The notes beneath the pieces are model-generated. The model was not told the origin of the DNA. It did not search any database and saw only the letters and a list, made by a program, of their open reading frames with translations. From positions 1 through 42,971 of the IMG/VR virus record IMGVR_UViG_3300037459_000089: a stretch of 42,971 bases of DNA, one strand, 5' to 3'. How positions within the stretch are numbered: the first letter of the stretch is position 1; each line of letters opens with the position of its first letter. Source of the DNA: a virus. Below are positions 15,735 through 23,932 of this stretch, one piece after another. Position numbers and translations under genes: made by a program.

Positions 15735-16685
15735 TTAAATTCCCGATATTGCCTTGTTGATTGTGATCTTGATCGCGTCCGGCGGCGTCGCTTCGTGCGC
15801 GTCTCTCGTCGCCGTCACCCGGATCGTGTAGCCGGCGTCGGCCGTCGATTGTGCCGACAGCGTTCCCCAAGTCGCGATACCGTCCGCGATCTCACACTCG
15901 ATATGTTTGGTCGCCGCGTCGATTTCCAACGTGGCACCCTTAATTGTTTTCGCAAAATACGCACGAGTGACACCCGTGATTGGCACGCCTTTTGAACCGA
16001 GACCCGACGACGTGTCGATTTCGTCGAGATCGAGAACGTCGATCTCAATCACCGGCGCACGCCGGCGGATCGACGCGCCGATCGGAAAGACTTTCCCGCC
16101 GTCCCGTTCGCGGCGGATTTCGGGAGTCACCAGAACCCGTATCCTTTGCACGGTCGGAACTTTCGTGCCGTTCAAGTAGAACGGCCCGACCGTCCAATTT
16201 TCTTCAGCCTCGAACGGCACGGCGTACGTGATGCCCTTTGTGTAAACGATCGGATCGTTTGTCCCGTCGAACACCGGCACGATTCCGTACGTCGCGACCG
16301 CCGGCTCCGGACCGACGCCGGCCTCGATCGACATTAAATACATCAACGCGAGATTGACCGTCGCCCTCATAGCGTCGGCGGCGTCGTAATCCGAGCCTTG
16401 CTTGTACCGTTGAAAGTACAAGTTCGCGGCCGTGTTCGGCGATCCGCCGACGTCGATCGCCTTTCCGTTGAATCCGCAAAACGTGAGCGCGTCCGCGAGA
16501 CTTATCGTTGCGAGTTGAATTTGTGGCGACTCGCCGACTTTCGCGGCGTGCGACGGGTCGATCCGCGACGACCCTTGTCCGATCATTAGTTCGATAGCCG
16601 GGTTGACACTTTGCGATTGAATCGAGTCGAGAACGACCGTCGTGCCGAATTGTGCCGCGCCGAGCGTGAATCCCAGTCCTGCCAT
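15735..16685 (-). CDS. Major tail (tube) protein, 316 aa
   Basis: The protein is beta-rich with a Gly/Thr-rich N terminus (GLGFTLGAAQFGTTVV), a long insert with a helical part (ANLYFQRYKQGSDYDAADAM), and a C-terminal domain that looks Ig-like (YTIRVTATRDAHEATPP). Length, composition and position between tail-completion genes and the chaperone/tape-measure pair fit a siphophage major tail protein. No sheath gene is present, so the tail is probably non-contractile. The next gene starts 4 bases downstream. Confidence 0.65.
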   Translation of the reverse strand: MAGLGFTLGAAQFGTTVVLDSIQSQSVNPAIELMIGQGSSRIDPSHAAKVGESPQIQLATISLADALTFCGFNGKAIDVGGSPNTAANLYFQRYKQGSDYDAADAMRATVNLALMYLMSIEAGVGPEPAVATYGIVPVFDGTNDPIVYTKGITYAVPFEAEENWTVGPFYLNGTKVPTVQRIRVLVTPEIRRERDGGKVFPIGASIRRRAPVIEIDVLDLDEIDTSSGLGSKGVPITGVTRAYFAKTIKGATLEIDAATKHIECEIADGIATWGTLSAQSTADAGYTIRVTATRDAHEATPPDAIKITINKAISGI

Positions 16686-16696
16686 TGTTTAAGCTC

Positions 16697-17206
16697 CTAA
16701 ATTATCATTTCCTCGACAAGATTCATTTTGCGAATCTGCCGTCGTATCTTCACGTCGATGAACTTACCGAGAAACCGCGCTTCGCCGCGAGTCGTCCGTA
16801 TGAGTTCGAGACCCAAGTCCGGAGCGTTCGCGAACCGCCGGCGTAGGTGAACATACCACGGCACCGTAAGTTTGCCCCGAACGAGCGTCGGCTTGCCCGT
16901 GACCTTGATCGTGCCCGGCACCGACATATCCTCAAGCAACCCCGTATGTATGAACGCCTCGCGCCATCGCGGATTTGCTTTCCGCCCCTTCCCCCGCGCC
17001 GCCCGCCGGCGGAACCGATCAGCTCGCGGCTTGAGATTGTACCGACCGACCGCGCCCGCTTTGAACTTCCGCGGATAGATCGTCTTGTGCCAGCGCTTGA
17101 CCGCTTTTCGCAGCGCGTCTTTTATCCACTTGCGAAATCCCTTTTTAAGCGCGAGCGGGTGTGCCTGGATCGTGACAATGTCGACGAATACATATGGATC
17201 GGCCAT
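16697..17206 (-). CDS. Tail completion protein, HK97-gp10-like, 169 aa
   Basis: This is a very basic protein (KKGFRKWIKDALRKAVKRW, RRRAARGKGRKAN) with a C-terminal beta part (VPWYVHLRRRFANAPDLG). The pattern of basic helical N terminus, 'HTGLLEDM' and strand blocks resembles the HK97 gp10-like minor tail proteins that bridge neck and tube. It lies between the tail-terminator candidate and the tube gene, exactly where gp10-like genes sit. The ATG abuts the previous stop. Confidence 0.55.
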   Translation of the reverse strand: MADPYVFVDIVTIQAHPLALKKGFRKWIKDALRKAVKRWHKTIYPRKFKAGAVGRYNLKPRADRFRRRAARGKGRKANPRWREAFIHTGLLEDMSVPGTIKVTGKPTLVRGKLTVPWYVHLRRRFANAPDLGLELIRTTRGEARFLGKFIDVKIRRQIRKMNLVEEMII

Positions 17207-17701
17207 TTAGTCCATCCACCCAATGCCCCACACGGCGTACACCCACGGAATTTGTATGTCCGATCCGTCTTTTTCCCAATTCAGCATCGGACCCTCCACT
17301 CGCTGCGGACCCGTTGAGCGGAAACCGTAGTTTCCCGGCAAGCCCTCGATCCGAAATTCTTCGATCGCTTCAGCCGCGAGATTCATAAACCACATGAGCA
17401 TATTCGATTCACTCTCGGACGGTTCCCCGGCCGGCGGGTCGGCCGCGATAACGATCCACCCGTCATCCTCAAAGTTATGCAAGTCGACCGCGACCAGCTC
17501 CGAAATACGATCCGCATCGGCTCCGGTTCCCAAGACGGCATACGGTCGCACCGGCGTTTGCTCGTAATAGTGAATCGACGGAATCGCCGCCGCCGCGTCG
17601 GCCGCGCCGACCAGCGTTTGAAACGCCGCCGATCGCGAGAGAATCGTTCTCATATGACCGAGCGGCAAAACTTCGCGGGTTGTCGGTTCGATCACGCCCA
17701 T
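17207..17701 (-). CDS. Tail terminator-like protein, 164 aa
   Basis: The start shares bases with the preceding TAA (TAATG). The protein has an N-terminal helical part (ILSRSAAFQTLVGAADAAA), beta blocks with RPYAVLGTG and a helix (MLMWFMNLAAEAIEEF), a layout seen in lambda gpU-like tail terminators. Sequence similarity is too weak to be certain. Position between a head-tail joining protein and a gp10-like protein supports the assignment. Confidence 0.45.
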   Translation of the reverse strand: MGVIEPTTREVLPLGHMRTILSRSAAFQTLVGAADAAAAIPSIHYYEQTPVRPYAVLGTGADADRISELVAVDLHNFEDDGWIVIAADPPAGEPSESESNMLMWFMNLAAEAIEEFRIEGLPGNYGFRSTGPQRVEGPMLNWEKDGSDIQIPWVYAVWGIGWMD

Positions 17702-19086
17702 TATGTAAGCCCCCGTCGAGTGACGCCCGCGCCGACCGTGATGTTCGAGTAACGCATCACCGGGATTTCGTGATGCCCGACTTTACCAATATGCGGCAAA
17801 ATCAGCCAATCGACGCCGTCGATTGTGATCCGATCCTTGTGCGGCACCGGAACCGCGACGCCGTTGACGTCGTCGGCCGCCATCTGCACCGTACCCGTGT
17901 GCAGCGTCCGTTGCACGGTCGGATCACTCTCGTCGTGTCGCGGCTCTTGCTCGTCGAAAATCACGTTGATTGCCCGCGTGCCGCCGACCCCGAATTTGTA
18001 TGTCGCCGCTTGACCCCACATTTTTAGTGCCCTCCCGACAAGATCGAAAGCGTCGGCCGCGAGTGCGAACCCGCCGCCGCCGTGCGCCGCCTGAATCGCG
18101 TCGAACACGTCGCCGGCCGTTGCCGCGAGACCGCCGCCGGCATTAGCGGCGAACACGTCGCCGGCGAGTGACCGCAAGTCGATCGCGGATTGACGGCCGA
18201 AAATGTTAGCGGCGAGATCGTGCAACCCTGGCGAAAGATTCGCGACGAGCACGTCGCCGGCGAGCGTGCGCAATCCGCCGTCGCCGAGATTAGCGGCGAA
18301 CACGTCACGAGCAACGAGTCGCAACCCGGTATCGAAGAAAATCCGAAAGCAACCGCGACCGTCGTCGACGTATCCGCCGGCGAGAATCGCGAACGCCCCT
18401 CGACCAGCTCCGACACGCGATTCGCGGACGTCAAAACGGCCGCGTCCGCCGTCGTTGATAATCGGGAAAAGATCGAACGCCCCGCGGCCCTCGTCGAGCC
18501 GCAACGACCGGAAACCCCATACTCCCCGCCCGTCGTCCAGCCGGCCGGCCCGGATCGCGAACCGACCTTGACCGTCGCCGGCCGGCGTGTACCTCTCTCG
18601 AATGACAAACACGCCACGTCCGAAACGTACATACCCCTCGCGGAGATTCCACACGCCCCGGCCGGCGTCGATCCAACCGCCCTCGAACACCGTGAACGAG
18701 CCCCGGCCGGCGTCGATCCAACCGCCCTCGAACACCGTGAACGAGCCCCGGCCGGCGTCGAGACTGGCGCCCCGGATTTCAAACGCTCCGCGTCCCGTGT
18801 GGTTTTGACCCTCATATAGCACAAACGAACCGCGTCCGTCGTCCAGAGCGAACGCACGGACGTCGTACGGCCCTCTACCGGCATCGGCTCCCGGCGCCCG
18901 GACCGCAAAACAGCCTCGACCGGACGACAGTCGAGAACCGACGACAATGTCGAACGGACCCTTGCCGTCGTCCAGCCGGAGCGCCCGCACCGCGAACGGA
19001 CCCCGGCCGCCGTCCAGTATGCCGACCGCGTCCGGCGGAAAATACTCCGGAAACATCGAGTCGGCGAAATAGCTTGTCGGAAACAT
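17701..19086 (-). CDS. Neck protein: GRG-repeat array fused to a head-tail joining domain, 461 aa
   Basis: Residues about 22-260 hold fifteen or sixteen repeats of 14-16 residues with consensus D-[DA]-GRG-x-F-x-[VI]-R-x-x-x. Residues about 262-350 hold five or six repeats of a second type around L-R-x-LAGDVFAAN-x-GGG. The last 95 residues (TRAINVIFDEQEPRHDES, ITIDGVDWLILPHIG, RYSNITVG) look like a small head-tail joining or connector domain. The gene precedes the tail-terminator candidate, so the repeats would hang from the neck, as whiskers or a collar. The same GRG repeats occur in the tail protein at 9229-11073. Confidence 0.7.
   Translation of the reverse strand: MFPTSYFADSMFPEYFPPDAVGILDGGRGPFAVRALRLDDGKGPFDIVVGSRLSSGRGCFAVRAPGADAGRGPYDVRAFALDDGRGSFVLYEGQNHTGRGAFEIRGASLDAGRGSFTVFEGGWIDAGRGSFTVFEGGWIDAGRGVWNLREGYVRFGRGVFVIRERYTPAGDGQGRFAIRAGRLDDGRGVWGFRSLRLDEGRGAFDLFPIINDGGRGRFDVRESRVGAGRGAFAILAGGYVDDGRGCFRIFFDTGLRLVARDVFAANLGDGGLRTLAGDVLVANLSPGLHDLAANIFGRQSAIDLRSLAGDVFAANAGGGLAATAGDVFDAIQAAHGGGGFALAADAFDLVGRALKMWGQAATYKFGVGGTRAINVIFDEQEPRHDESDPTVQRTLHTGTVQMAADDVNGVAVPVPHKDRITIDGVDWLILPHIGKVGHHEIPVMRYSNITVGAGVTRRGLT
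18656..18762. repeat. 45-bp tandem duplication inside the GRG-repeat gene
   Basis: Two perfect 45-base units (18661-18705 and 18706-18750) are followed by a partial third unit of 12 bases, and the last 5 bases of a unit also precede the first. Each unit encodes one 15-residue repeat (FEGGWIDAGRGSFTV). Exact identity at the DNA level among otherwise diverged repeats marks a recent expansion. Confidence 0.9.
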
Positions 19087-19102
19087 TCGCTTTGCATTCC
19101 AG

Positions 19103-19639
19103 TCACGCCGGCACGTTGAGTGTTATCGCCGTCCTATCCTTCTGACCGTCGATCGCCGCCGTGATCCGGGTCGTCGCCCCGTCCGGCGTTTTGAGTACGA
19201 CCGTCGCCGTCCCGTTGCCGGCCAGCTCCCCGGCGAGTGCCGCGAGAAACACGGCCGCCGCTTGCCGGAGATTGATTCCGTCGACGTTGATTCCGTCGAC
19301 CCCGTCCGCCGCAAGTTTCGGCGACTCCGCGTCCGTTTGCAGCTCCCACACGTCCGGTTTCGTCTCGCCGGCGAACGTGTGGAACGCCCGAAAAAAGTAC
19401 ACGTCGTCGGTCGGTTGTGCCAACAGATCGAGAAAATATGAACCCTTGACGTTGTCGTTGCCCGTGAGTTCCGTCAAGTCGCGCGTTATGTACGCCACTT
19501 GCCAAGTGTCGTCGGCCTTGAGAAATTTTCCGTCACTCAAACGCCGCACGCTCGCCGGCACGGTTTTGCCAAGAATAAAGTCGTCGCCGTCATAGAGCGA
19601 CAGCTCGAAGCGAATCGTATTGTCGGCGTTCGCGATCAT
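19103..19639 (-). CDS. Virion surface / neck-associated protein, 178 aa
   Basis: The start is in an ATGA overlap. The N-terminal half is a beta-rich domain (FELSLYDGDDFILG, VRRLSDGKFLKADD). The C-terminal half carries a helix (LRQAAAVFLAALAGELAGNG) followed by VVLKTPDGATTRITAAIDG, a module I associate with phage structural proteins that carry a helical LRQA...LAALAGE element before a beta-hairpin tip. It probably sits at the neck or in a baseplate-type fibre. It is coupled to the cysteine-rich protein upstream. Confidence 0.5.
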   Translation of the reverse strand: MIANADNTIRFELSLYDGDDFILGKTVPASVRRLSDGKFLKADDTWQVAYITRDLTELTGNDNVKGSYFLDLLAQPTDDVYFFRAFHTFAGETKPDVWELQTDAESPKLAADGVDGINVDGINLRQAAAVFLAALAGELAGNGTATVVLKTPDGATTRITAAIDGQKDRTAITLNVPA

Positions 19640-20787
19640 GCGTGTTCGCTTTGCCTCGCGTGTTGACTACAAAAGCCGCCTTGCCCCGCTTCGTTGTGGC
19701 ACCCACCGACCGAGCAAGAACGGTATCCCGGCGGACCGACCGGACATTCTGGAGAGCCGCAATAATCGATATCGTCCGGCGTCACGTTAACGCACCCGTT
19801 TCGATTGCACACGCCCAGCGAACACGTCACGCTCGCCCCGAGTTTTCTCGCGGTCTCGACGTCGTCGGGTCGGGAGACGACACGCTTCGGCGGCCGCATT
19901 GTGCGTCGATTCATTGCGTGCGCGTACGGCGACGTCGATTTCGAAAATGCTACACCGTCCGGCCCTACGCACCCCGGACACCGACAGTCGGCCGGGTGCG
20001 TCGCCGTTTCCTTTATCAGCTCCGGCGTACGCGACGGCGGTTCGAGATCGAGTGCGCGGCACGAGTCGCACGTATCCCCCTCGCAGCGGACCCGGCGCGG
20101 ACACCCTTGCAAGCACTCGTGCGTGTGCAGCTCGCAAAACGCCGGCGGCGTCGGAAAGGCGGGGCCGACGTTTCGTTGACAACCATTTGCACCGCACACG
20201 CCGCCGCGCAAAAAGCCTTCCCAAAGCGGGTGCGTGTGTTGCCGGCAGTGTTCCGAGCCGGGAATTTTCAGCTCGTCGCACACGGCGCACCGCGACTCGA
20301 AGTACGCGGTTTCGCAATCACGGCACCGATCACCCTGCTGCAAAACGAGTTGAGTTCCACAACCGCCGGCACACGGGAACGTGCGCAAACTGGCGATCGG
20401 CGCACTACAACACGCGCTGCATAGATCGTCTTCGACCCACTTACACGGCATCCCGATTTTTTGGATGCACTCGCGGCAATCCGTATCGGTGCAACCGCAC
20501 TCTCGGCACTTCAGTTTCGAAGCCGGCGACGATCCGTCCGGCGGAAACTTCCGATCGGTTTTTGCCTCGTCGTCCAGCTCGGCGGACAGCCGGTCGAGAT
20601 TGTCCGGAGCCCGCTTCGCCGCCGACACCTTGGGCGAGTTCGGCGCCACGAGTGTCAACAGCACGCCGAGCGCAGCCGCGTTCGCCGTTTGCGCGCGTAC
20701 GTGTGCGTGCGCGTCCATCGGCAAAGACTCGATCGCGGCGGCGTACTTCGTGAATACTTGCCGCACTATCAGTTCGTTTATGTTCAT
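19636..20787 (-). CDS. Multi-zinc-finger cysteine-rich protein, 383 aa
   Basis: The start at 20785-20787 has AGGAGA at good spacing. After a helical N terminus the protein contains more than thirty cysteines in CxxC-type pairs. One segment (CRECGCTDTDCREC, PCKWVEDDLCSACC) matches a zinc-binding motif seen in many phage and mobile-element proteins; later pairs (CAVCDE, CELHTHEC, DTCDSC, CRCPGC, CSVGGCHNEAG) recur with His residues. Such a protein among capsid and neck genes is unusual. It may bind nucleic acid or act in virion assembly; the function is unknown. Confidence 0.65.
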   Translation of the reverse strand: MNINELIVRQVFTKYAAAIESLPMDAHAHVRAQTANAAALGVLLTLVAPNSPKVSAAKRAPDNLDRLSAELDDEAKTDRKFPPDGSSPASKLKCRECGCTDTDCRECIQKIGMPCKWVEDDLCSACCSAPIASLRTFPCAGGCGTQLVLQQGDRCRDCETAYFESRCAVCDELKIPGSEHCRQHTHPLWEGFLRGGVCGANGCQRNVGPAFPTPPAFCELHTHECLQGCPRRVRCEGDTCDSCRALDLEPPSRTPELIKETATHPADCRCPGCVGPDGVAFSKSTSPYAHAMNRRTMRPPKRVVSRPDDVETARKLGASVTCSLGVCNRNGCVNVTPDDIDYCGSPECPVGPPGYRSCSVGGCHNEAGQGGFCSQHARQSEHA

Positions 20788-20821
20788 TTTTCCGCTTCTC
20801 CTATCCGTTCGGTTTCCTTGT

Positions 20822-21151
20822 TCAACCACGCCGCGGCGGCGTGATTTGTATCAATGCCATACCCTTACGCCCGCGTGATTCGTTGCAATGCGTACCGCCA
20901 AGCATCGTCCGCCGACAACAATCCGGCCGTGTGTCGTATATTTGGCACCTCTGTCTTGTACTCAAAAACACACACGGTCGACCATTTTCGGCAAGGACGG
21001 CGTAACCATCCGGCAACGTCTGAAGCGCGTGCGCTGCTATGCGCGGCTCGCGGCGCTGATCGACCGGCGACGCCTCCACCGTCCACGTACCATCACAACA
21101 GCCGCCGCAGTCTGCGCACCGATCGTCGCTTTGTGCGGGTACGTCCGTCAC
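20822..21151 (-). CDS. YkgJ-family CxxCxxCC metal-binding protein, 109 aa
   Basis: The start is in an ATGA overlap. The N-terminal CADCGGCCDG, then RPCVFLSTRQRCQIYDTRP and DCCRR give the cysteine layout of the YkgJ (CxxCxxCC) family of putative zinc- or iron-chelating proteins. Such proteins often occur as stand-alone domains; their reaction is not known. Here it lies between a lectin-like structural gene and a multi-zinc-finger gene. A perfect GC-rich hairpin (20827-20843) overlaps the end of the gene but has no T-tract. Confidence 0.75.
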   Translation of the reverse strand: MTDVPAQSDDRCADCGGCCDGTWTVEASPVDQRREPRIAAHALQTLPDGYAVLAENGRPCVFLSTRQRCQIYDTRPDCCRRTMLGGTHCNESRGRKGMALIQITPPRRG

Positions 21152-22416
21152 GCCGCACCCACCGCGTCGCCTAGACCGAGCGCGTCGCCAAACATGCGAA
21201 CCTGTACAAGCGGCGGTCGCGGATGCTCCACGATATACCCCGCGAGAATTTCCTCGATAAAAAACGTCGTCACACTGAGCCCTTTGTGTAGCAAACCGAG
21301 CATCACAAAATCGTTGATCCCCGGAAAACTTCCGTCGCTCGGTAACACAAATTTCGACGAGTAGATATTCGGCCCTAACGGGAGCGCGTCGAATTCCGAA
21401 AGCGTAAACGTGTCGACGCCGGCGTTTGCTTTCCCGTACAAGATATGTGGATCGCTCGCACTTGCACCTTTGACCGCATGATCGTGCTTCGCGCCAACCA
21501 GCATACCTCGCGGTACCGTCCCGGACGCGAAACGACTCGCGGCTCCGGACACGTCTATATTCCGATCACACGCCCACGCGCCGCCGATCGGCTGAAAACC
21601 ACCCGGCGCCCGGTATCCGGCCCTCGTCGCCGCGTCGTTGTCGTAGAACGCATCGGCCGTACCGGCCGTCAGCGCAGGACCGCCAGCGACGCCGAGTCGG
21701 TCACAAACCGGATTCGCGTCAAAGTATGCAAACGGCCGGAACATGAATTTCGCAAACGCCGCCGTTTTCGGCGCGATGTTCGCGTCGATAGCGTAAGCGG
21801 CGAAACTACACCAGGTCGACCCGCCCGGACCGCCAGCGTTTTTGATTTGTCCTTGTACCTTGAATTCCAGATCCCCAGCCGTCGAGTGAAAATTCTTACT
21901 GATTGCCGAACCGACCGCTGTGTCGTCGATCCACAAAGTAGCGTTGACCGAATTTGCGTGTTGCATCACAAGTTGAAACTCGTACCAACGGTCGGCGAAA
22001 AACGGCCCGGTAGCCAGATCGGTACGCACGCCGTCTTTATCTTGTATGCCGATTTTATTGTCGTTGACGCCGACCCCCTCATAGTAGACGGTCCCGATCT
22101 CCGTCGCCCCGGCGTTGTCGAACACGCGCAAGAAATGATGCCGGGGATTCTCATTTAGATACGTGTCGCGTTGAGCGAACTTGATCTGCGTGATGAACTT
22201 CACACGGTTACTGGAGTCGTCCGTTAAACTCCGACTTCTCAGAAAATTGACCGTCACCTTATCGGCGACCATCTCGGCAGCGTGTGTCTCGCCGTCAGTC
22301 GGCGTGCCTTGATCCTCGACAACCGTGATGCCCGTGCCCAGCTCCGCCCAACCATCCATGAGCAAGAGCGCGGTGTTCGGGAACATACAGTAGATTTGTT
22401 CGAGCGTTTCAGCCAT
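21148..22416 (-). CDS. Lectin-like (LamG/jelly-roll) structural protein, 422 aa
   Basis: Residues 1-230 look like a concanavalin-type jelly roll (TLWIDDTAVG, RWYEFQLVMQHA, FHSTAGDLEFKVQG), followed by a C-terminal domain of unknown type. The first residues resemble a short hydrophobic leader, but no signal cleavage is expected for a virion protein. It lies between a fibre gene and YkgJ, still inside the capsid region. It may be a decoration or adhesion protein. The start is 7 bases from the previous stop; GGGA is the only ribosome-site candidate. Confidence 0.55.
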   Translation of the reverse strand: MAETLEQIYCMFPNTALLLMDGWAELGTGITVVEDQGTPTDGETHAAEMVADKVTVNFLRSRSLTDDSSNRVKFITQIKFAQRDTYLNENPRHHFLRVFDNAGATEIGTVYYEGVGVNDNKIGIQDKDGVRTDLATGPFFADRWYEFQLVMQHANSVNATLWIDDTAVGSAISKNFHSTAGDLEFKVQGQIKNAGGPGGSTWCSFAAYAIDANIAPKTAAFAKFMFRPFAYFDANPVCDRLGVAGGPALTAGTADAFYDNDAATRAGYRAPGGFQPIGGAWACDRNIDVSGAASRFASGTVPRGMLVGAKHDHAVKGASASDPHILYGKANAGVDTFTLSEFDALPLGPNIYSSKFVLPSDGSFPGINDFVMLGLLHKGLSVTTFFIEEILAGYIVEHPRPPLVQVRMFGDALGLGDAVGAA

Positions 22417-22422
22417 AGCTTT

Positions 22423-23802
22423 TCATCCCGTCGCAAGTGTCATCGCGGTAGAGTGATACCAGCCCGTACCGTCAGTCGCTACGACCCATCGTTTGCCGCC
22501 CGTCGTCGCCTCGATCACGGCCTTATAGCCACCACCCAAAGCCGCCGGCGTGCCGAGTTCCGTATCGAGTTCCGAATCTTTCGGCGGATCAGAAAAGTTC
22601 GCCGCCTTGTATCGACCGCGCACGCCGACGACGTTTGCGTCAAGTAGCCCGTGTATGAACGCTTCAGCAAACGGGAGCGACGCCGATCCTAGCGTCGCTT
22701 TCAACGCTTGAGCCGGACCGAACCGACGTTTGATAGCTTGGAAAATATCAAAGTCACCGTCGCGCCCGATGATTACTTGCCCCGTCGTGTTGCCTCGGAC
22801 CGTCAAGTCGTCGCCGGCTCCCGGACAGTCGATAATTTTCCCGTTGATCCGAACGTCGGCGGCGTCGAGTTGTCCCGTGATCTCTGCGGCACCGATGATC
22901 TTAGTCAGCACGTCGGCGACGATCTCCAAGTTACCATCGGTCGGGGAACTTATGTGGATCGCGGAATCTCGGAATTTTAGTTTCGTTGCCACCCCTACAA
23001 GGAGATCGGTCTCGTCAAAGGTGAACACGTTCATTCCGGCTAACTGATCGACCTTTAGATAGACAAGCTGGGTATTGGACCCTTGCAGAAGTTCGCCCAT
23101 CGTCCGCCATTTTACACCTTCCGGCTGTCCCGAATTCGCCGCAAGAACTTGGTCATTGGCGCCGATAGGAAGACGGACGAGGGTGTCAATCCCAGTCGCG
23201 ACAAACAAGTCGCCTTTGGCGTCAACGTCGGTATTCATCACCGCACCGGCCGCGTCGACGTTCACCGCGTCGGTCACGTCCGCCGCCGACTCGATGCCGT
23301 CTAGCTTGATGCCATCCACGCTAACGTCGCGCCCGTCGACGAGTCCCGTGAGAATGAGGTCTCCTGTTATCGTGACGTTTGCTCGGAGAAAAGAGGTCGA
23401 ACTCACGTCTAGTTTTCCAGCGATCCCAAGGATTACTGCGCCCGAACCCAAGTTTGTCAATAACATTACACGATCGGATGTGCTAATGACTTGGATAGTG
23501 AGTCCGCTGTCGCCAAGCAACAGGTCGCGGCCGTTCATGTCCAGGTCGTTGCCGAGCGTCATGACCCCAGCGTCGTCGATCTTCACGAGCGAATCTTGAA
23601 GCGCGCCTTCCGCCCCGTCGAAGCGGGCGATACGCTCGTCGGTCGACACGATAGCGGCTACGGCTCCGATGTCCGCAAGGACCGCCGCCGGCGTCAGCTC
23701 TTGTACGACTTTGTTAATCGCCGTCGTCTTCAGATACCTGTCGATTGTCGTGTCACCGATCACCCTCAAGGCCCGTCGTTTGAGTTTGGTGGCTAATGGC
23801 AT
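22423..23802 (-). CDS. Tail-fibre-like / receptor-binding protein, 459 aa
   Basis: The start at 23800-23802 has a GGAG at good spacing. The segment KLDGIESAADVTDAVNVDA, followed by AGAVMNTDVDAKGDLF, is the hallmark repeat of many phage fibre proteins. Beta-helix-like strands follow (DGNLEIVADVLTKIIG, DLTVRGNTTGQVIIG). The C terminus looks like a fibre tip (YKAVIEATTGGKRWVVATDG). Base composition and codon choice are visibly more mixed than in neighbouring genes, suggesting exchange. Tandem terminators precede it. Confidence 0.7.
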   Translation of the reverse strand: MPLATKLKRRALRVIGDTTIDRYLKTTAINKVVQELTPAAVLADIGAVAAIVSTDERIARFDGAEGALQDSLVKIDDAGVMTLGNDLDMNGRDLLLGDSGLTIQVISTSDRVMLLTNLGSGAVILGIAGKLDVSSTSFLRANVTITGDLILTGLVDGRDVSVDGIKLDGIESAADVTDAVNVDAAGAVMNTDVDAKGDLFVATGIDTLVRLPIGANDQVLAANSGQPEGVKWRTMGELLQGSNTQLVYLKVDQLAGMNVFTFDETDLLVGVATKLKFRDSAIHISSPTDGNLEIVADVLTKIIGAAEITGQLDAADVRINGKIIDCPGAGDDLTVRGNTTGQVIIGRDGDFDIFQAIKRRFGPAQALKATLGSASLPFAEAFIHGLLDANVVGVRGRYKAANFSDPPKDSELDTELGTPAALGGGYKAVIEATTGGKRWVVATDGTGWYHSTAMTLATG

Positions 23803-23839
23803 AGTCTTACGTCTCCGCGGCACAATTTTTGCAACCGCG

Positions 23840-23889
23840 AAAACAAAACGCGGTCGGCAGCGCGGCCGAAACCACGCCGCACGACCGCG
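23840..23889 (-). terminator. Second of two tandem terminators before the fibre gene
   Basis: On the minus strand, CGCGGTCG (23882-23889) pairs with CGACCGCG (23849-23856) around an inner stem GCGGC/GCCGC, followed by TTTTGTTTT. It lies about 40 bases upstream of the fibre start, so read-through from capsid genes would be blocked twice and the fibre gene may need its own promoter. Confidence 0.65.
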
Positions 23890-23900
23890 CAAGGAAACCG

Positions 23901-23920
23901 AAAACGCGCCTTCCGGCGCG
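23901..23920 (-). terminator. First tandem terminator after the capsid genes
   Basis: On the minus strand, CGCGCC, a GGAA tetraloop (GNRA type, which stabilises hairpins), GGCGCG and TTTT. It lies 12 bases past the stop of the decoration protein and should end the capsid transcript. Confidence 0.75.
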
Positions 23921-23932
23921 GCAATCGGACTA

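Noticed and set aside
19642-20424. Plus-strand frame of 260 codons
   Set aside because: It is the Arg-rich shadow of the cysteine-rich zinc protein on the minus strand.
20827-20843. Perfect GC-rich hairpin at the end of the YkgJ gene
   Set aside because: No T-tract follows on either strand and it is within coding sequence.
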